Assembly (NCBI RefSeq): GCF_002276045.1
Contig: NZ_NQMR01000028.1
Coordinates: 1-61,640, forward strand
Direction: 5' to 3'
DNA length: 61,640 nt
Source: Pseudoalteromonas sp. NBT06-2
Lineage (GTDB): Bacteria > Pseudomonadota > Gammaproteobacteria > Enterobacterales > Alteromonadaceae
Part shown: positions 58,583-61,640 of the stretch, one piece after another
How positions within the stretch are numbered: the stretch's first letter is position 1
Layout: the number at the start of each line of letters is the position of its first letter
Program-made: the position numbers and the translations under genes
The notes under the pieces: generated by a model
Told to the model about the DNA's origin: nothing
The model's input: the letters and a program-made list of their open reading frames with translations, nothing else
Database searches by the model: none

Positions 58583-60841
58583 ATGAATCCTAAAATTGAA
58601 TTATTGGCGCCTGGTGGAGATGTCGATGCGATTAAAGCAGCTATTATAGCGGGTGCAGATGCCGTTTATTGTGGCTTAGACACCTTTAATGCGCGTAATC
58701 GTGCGTCTAATATTTCTTTTGATGAACTAATTGGCATTATACGACTTGCCCATCAATATAAATGTCAGATATTTCTAACACTCAATATTGTTATTCTTGA
58801 AAGAGAATTTAAAGCGCTGACTAAGTTATTAAACAAACTAGTTAATACCACTTTAGATGGTGTAATAGTGCAAGATCTTGGCATGTTTAATCTTTTGACT
58901 AAACATTTTCCAACTTTAGACATTCATGCTTCAACCCAATTAACAACACATAATGTTGGTCAAATACCATTTTTGAAAAAATTAGGTGCATCACGCGTTA
59001 ATTTATCAAGAGAATTAAATTTAAAAGAAATTACCGCATTAACAGCTGTTAGTCGTGAGCATGACACATTAACTGAAGTATTTGTTCATGGCTCATTATG
59101 TGTTGCTTTTTCGGGCCTATGCTATTCAACCTCAGCGAGTGTCGGTAATTCCGGTAACCGTGGCCGTTGTAGTCAAGCGTGTAGAGAAGAATATGAAACA
59201 ACAGAGTCTGGCAACAACTTCCCGTTAAATATAAAAGACAATTCTACATTTTTTGATTTACCAGCATTAATAGAAGCCGGAGTACATTCTTTTAAAGTTG
59301 AAGGCCGTATTAAAGGTGCAAGCTACGTACATACCGTGATTGATAGCTTTAGAAAACAAATTGATGGTTTTTTAAAAACGGGTGAATTACTAGAAGATGG
59401 CGAGCGCTTATATAAAGTATTTAATCGCGATTTTACTAATTCATTTTTAAAAGGTGATTTAAACCAGTCAATGTTTATTGATAACCCGCGCGATAACTCA
59501 AAAGATCACGCGATCAATAAAAGTAATGCCATTTCTGTTGTTCAAATTTTTGATGCTAAACAAGCGCTTCATCAAGAAAAAAGCATCATAAATGCCACTG
59601 TAGATGACAAAATAAAACACCTAAGCATTGAAAAAGTACCGCTTACATTACGTTTTTCAGGTAAAGCGGGTGAGCCATTAACATTGACTGCCACAACAGA
59701 AGGTTTTTCGGTTGAGCAGCAAACTTATATAGTGCAATCAAAGTCAAAATTAAGATCAAGTGATAAAATAAGCTTTGATGCTGAGCTATTAGAGCATAGA
59801 TTTAAAAACTTAAATAATGCGGGATATATATTACAAACTATTAATACAGATGCGTTAGCGCAAGGGTTATGTATTGCCTATAAAGAGTTAACTGTCATTA
59901 AAAATACAGTCTCAGCGTTATTAAATGAATCCCAAGAAATAGTGCCTGAAGTAACATTACCCAAATTAGTTAAACACGCTAAAACAGAGCCAGAAGCAAA
60001 ACTATCTATTCTAATTTGTGATGAAGCAGATATTAAATTAGCAGATACTACAGATGCGGATATTTACTTTAAACTACCCGATGCTTACAAACGCGGTTGT
60101 ACTAAATACGTTGTTTTTTTAAAGCAGAATCCAAGATTAATTCCTTGGTTCCCTTCAGTATTAATTGGTAAAGATTACGACGTAGCACGCAATATATTAC
60201 AACAAGTAAAACCAGATCTAATTGTAACAAACAATACAGGCATTGCTTATGAAGCACACAAATTAGGCGTTAAATGGATTGCAGGACCATTTTTAAATAT
60301 TACAAACTCTTATGCATTATTAGCAATGAAAGAAACATTTGATTGTAGTGGTGCCTTTATTTCAAACGAAATAAACCGCCAGCAAATACAAAATATTGCA
60401 CGTCCTGAAAACTTTAAAATGATGTACAGTATTTACCATCCAATTCTACTGATGGTCAGCAGACAGTGTTTCTTCCAACAAAGTGTCGGTTGTGAAAAAC
60501 CACGTATAGATAATGGTTGTATGTTGTCTTGTGATAAATCTACCAGTATTACAAACTTAAAAGGTGACACATTTGCGATTGATAAGCAAAAAGCAGGTTA
60601 CCCAAGTATTTATAACCAAGATCAATTCTTAAATATGGAGATCATCAATGACCTTTCACATTTATTTGATAACTTCATGATTGATTTAACCAATATTGGT
60701 GCCGGGGATAAAACATCGCCAGATAAAGCAATGCTTATTAAACAATTTGAGTCATTACTCAATGGCCAAGTAGAAGCTGAGCAATCACTGAATCACCTAG
60801 TAGCGCAAAAAACAAATGTGCAATACCACAATGGCTTATAA
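58583..60841 (+). CDS. Peptidase U32 family protein, large form
   Basis: Member of the U32 family, whose known bacterial members act in RNA hydroxylation (RlhA, TrhP) or ubiquinone synthesis rather than as proven proteases. The U32 domain (about 1-300) has ELLAPGGDVDAIKAAIIAGADAVYCG, HASTQLTTHNVGQI, VFVHGSLCVAFSGLCY and GNRGRCSQACREEY. These cysteines are the likely iron-sulfur ligands, with VEGRIKG after them. The next 450 residues include a second half with a cysteine group (QCFFQQSVGCEKPRID, CMLSCDK). At 752 residues it is longer than RlhA (about 650). The exact substrate cannot be inferred. It ends in a clear terminator. Confidence 0.88.
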   Translation: MNPKIELLAPGGDVDAIKAAIIAGADAVYCGLDTFNARNRASNISFDELIGIIRLAHQYKCQIFLTLNIVILEREFKALTKLLNKLVNTTLDGVIVQDLGMFNLLTKHFPTLDIHASTQLTTHNVGQIPFLKKLGASRVNLSRELNLKEITALTAVSREHDTLTEVFVHGSLCVAFSGLCYSTSASVGNSGNRGRCSQACREEYETTESGNNFPLNIKDNSTFFDLPALIEAGVHSFKVEGRIKGASYVHTVIDSFRKQIDGFLKTGELLEDGERLYKVFNRDFTNSFLKGDLNQSMFIDNPRDNSKDHAINKSNAISVVQIFDAKQALHQEKSIINATVDDKIKHLSIEKVPLTLRFSGKAGEPLTLTATTEGFSVEQQTYIVQSKSKLRSSDKISFDAELLEHRFKNLNNAGYILQTINTDALAQGLCIAYKELTVIKNTVSALLNESQEIVPEVTLPKLVKHAKTEPEAKLSILICDEADIKLADTTDADIYFKLPDAYKRGCTKYVVFLKQNPRLIPWFPSVLIGKDYDVARNILQQVKPDLIVTNNTGIAYEAHKLGVKWIAGPFLNITNSYALLAMKETFDCSGAFISNEINRQQIQNIARPENFKMMYSIYHPILLMVSRQCFFQQSVGCEKPRIDNGCMLSCDKSTSITNLKGDTFAIDKQKAGYPSIYNQDQFLNMEIINDLSHLFDNFMIDLTNIGAGDKTSPDKAMLIKQFESLLNGQVEAEQSLNHLVAQKTNVQYHNGL

Positions 60842-60854
60842 ACACAATTAAAAG

Positions 60855-60895
60855 CTAAAAACGGGTTCATCATATTGATGAGCCCGTTTTTAATA
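60855..60895 (+). terminator. Terminator after the U32 gene
   Basis: AAAACGGGTTCATCA and TGATGAGCCCGTTTTT pair around three bases with one mismatch, followed by T. Confidence 0.9.
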
Positions 60896-60926
60896 CTGTA
60901 ATAAATAGGTATAAATTATATTTTGA

Positions 60927-61396
60927 TTAGTGATTTTGTATCACAATACTACCCGCTAACATATCGTGCCAGCCTCTGTTTTGTTGATCAAATAAAGCCC
61001 AAATAAACCCTAAACCAAATGGAATAGCCGAAATAATATAACCTAGATATCTGATAATCGATTGACCAACAGATAAATTATGACCTGTTTTAGCATCAAC
61101 CACTTTAGCATTTAAAAACATTTTACCGGGTGTAGCCGCTTTATGGACCCAAAACATAACAACTAAAAACAAAGGTAAAAGCTCGTTATAAACCATGCCG
61201 TTAAAACTCCATTCACTTTGATTCGCGAGCCAATCCGAATCGCCATAAAACACCGTAAAAAAACAGCTAAGACCATACCTAACAAAACACTATCTATAAT
61301 TATCGCTGCAAATCGACGTGTAAAACTGGTGTGCTCTAAAGCAAGAATATTTTTGTATTCTCTATTTTGAGTATATTCATAATTTGTACTTGTCAT
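60927..61396 (-). pseudogene. RDD family membrane protein, frameshifted
   Basis: Two overlapping frames encode one RDD-type membrane protein of about 156 residues. The first (61163-61396) starts MTSTNYEYTQNREYKNILAL and has FTRRFAAIIIDSVLLGMVLA, the RDD N-terminal helix. The second (60927-61253) has ELLPLFLVVMFWVHKAATPGKMFLNAKVVDAKTG and FDQQNRGWHDMLAGSIVI, the RDD C-terminus. They join at a run of seven A on the plus strand (61257-61263); one more base would restore the frame. It may be a sequencing error, phase-variable site or new pseudogene. Function is unknown. Confidence 0.8.
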
Positions 61397-61640
61397 AATG
61401 ACATCCCTCTTCTAAATATGCCTAAAAAATCATATTTGGCATCTAAACCTCTTTTTAATTAACAGGTTTTATTTTTCTGATGTTATGAGTATCAGCTATT
61501 TAAAGAATCAAGAAGCAGTTAAGTGACAAACGGTAAAATTGAATGGATAGTAGGCGCGATTTTGCTTACATGGATGTCAGTAGTAGAGTAATGCAGGGAG
61601 CAATTACCGAAAATATCGCGCATGTTTTTATTCTTATATC
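61397..61640. other. Gene-free right end of the window
   Basis: I see no gene, RNA or convincing repeat in this stretch. It presumably holds the promoter of the RDD gene. Confidence 0.4.

Overview
This is an AT-rich chromosomal segment of a marine gammaproteobacterium. The gene orders (nrdR-ribD-ribC-ribB-ribH-nusB-thiL-pgpA, lptD-surA-pdxA-rsmA-apaG-apaH, rplU-rpmA-obgE-folA diverging from ispB, mdh diverging from argR, and ampD-ampE beside pdhR-aceE-aceF-lpdA) are those of Alteromonadales. The protein character, the two DUF3718 genes and the low GC suggest Colwelliaceae (Colwellia/Thalassotalea-like). The species-level placement is inference; no rRNA gene is present.

Layout. 1-3.4 kb: a sensor diguanylate cyclase whose stop codon lies in the end of a MITE-like repeat. 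3.5-9.5 kb (minus): a riboflavin/thiamine/phospholipid operon with nrdR and nusB. 9.6-11.6 kb: an XPF/Mus81-like nuclease gene split at a poly-A run, then glyA. 12-15 kb: a large leucine-rich-repeat lipoprotein. 15-24.4 kb: ettA, a PhoH-like ATPase, rapA, rluA, a DUF3530 protein and djlA. 24.5-31.5 kb (plus): the outer-membrane/ribosome-maturation operon lptD to apaH, interrupted by a 279-bp inverted-repeat element before apaH. 31.6-33.6 kb: a chemoreceptor. 33.7-35.7 kb: a decayed IS1634-type insertion sequence next to a second MITE copy. 35.8-39.3 kb (minus): two DUF3718 paralogues, folA, obgE, rpmA, rplU. 39.5-42.5 kb: ispB, a third MITE copy, a long hairpin, mdh, argR. 42.6-47.3 kb (minus): a ferric-iron ABC transporter with a Dyp-type peroxidase. 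47.4-48.0 kb: a gene-free stretch that reads as a CsrB/RsmB-type regulatory RNA with an upstream GacA/UvrY box. 48.0-56 kb: a DTW protein and the pyruvate dehydrogenase operon with its repressor PdhR. 56.2-61.4 kb: ampE, ampD, a GST-like protein, a U32 peptidase-family protein and a frameshifted RDD membrane protein.

How the genes fit together. Most of the window is housekeeping: flavin and thiamine cofactors, outer-membrane biogenesis, ribosome assembly, central carbon flux (Mdh, Pdh) and wall recycling. The accessory signal is mostly small and repeated: at least three families of inverted-repeat elements lie between genes, two of them ending exactly on a stop codon, and a short palindrome recurs 16-29 nt after the stop of four minus-strand genes. 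The strongest non-coding discovery is the CsrB-like RNA: 13 GGA motifs, several in or beside small hairpins, a terminator, a promoter and a distal GacA box. Two genes are split at homopolymer runs (ERCC4 nuclease, RDD protein); these could be sequencing errors, slippage sites or real decay.
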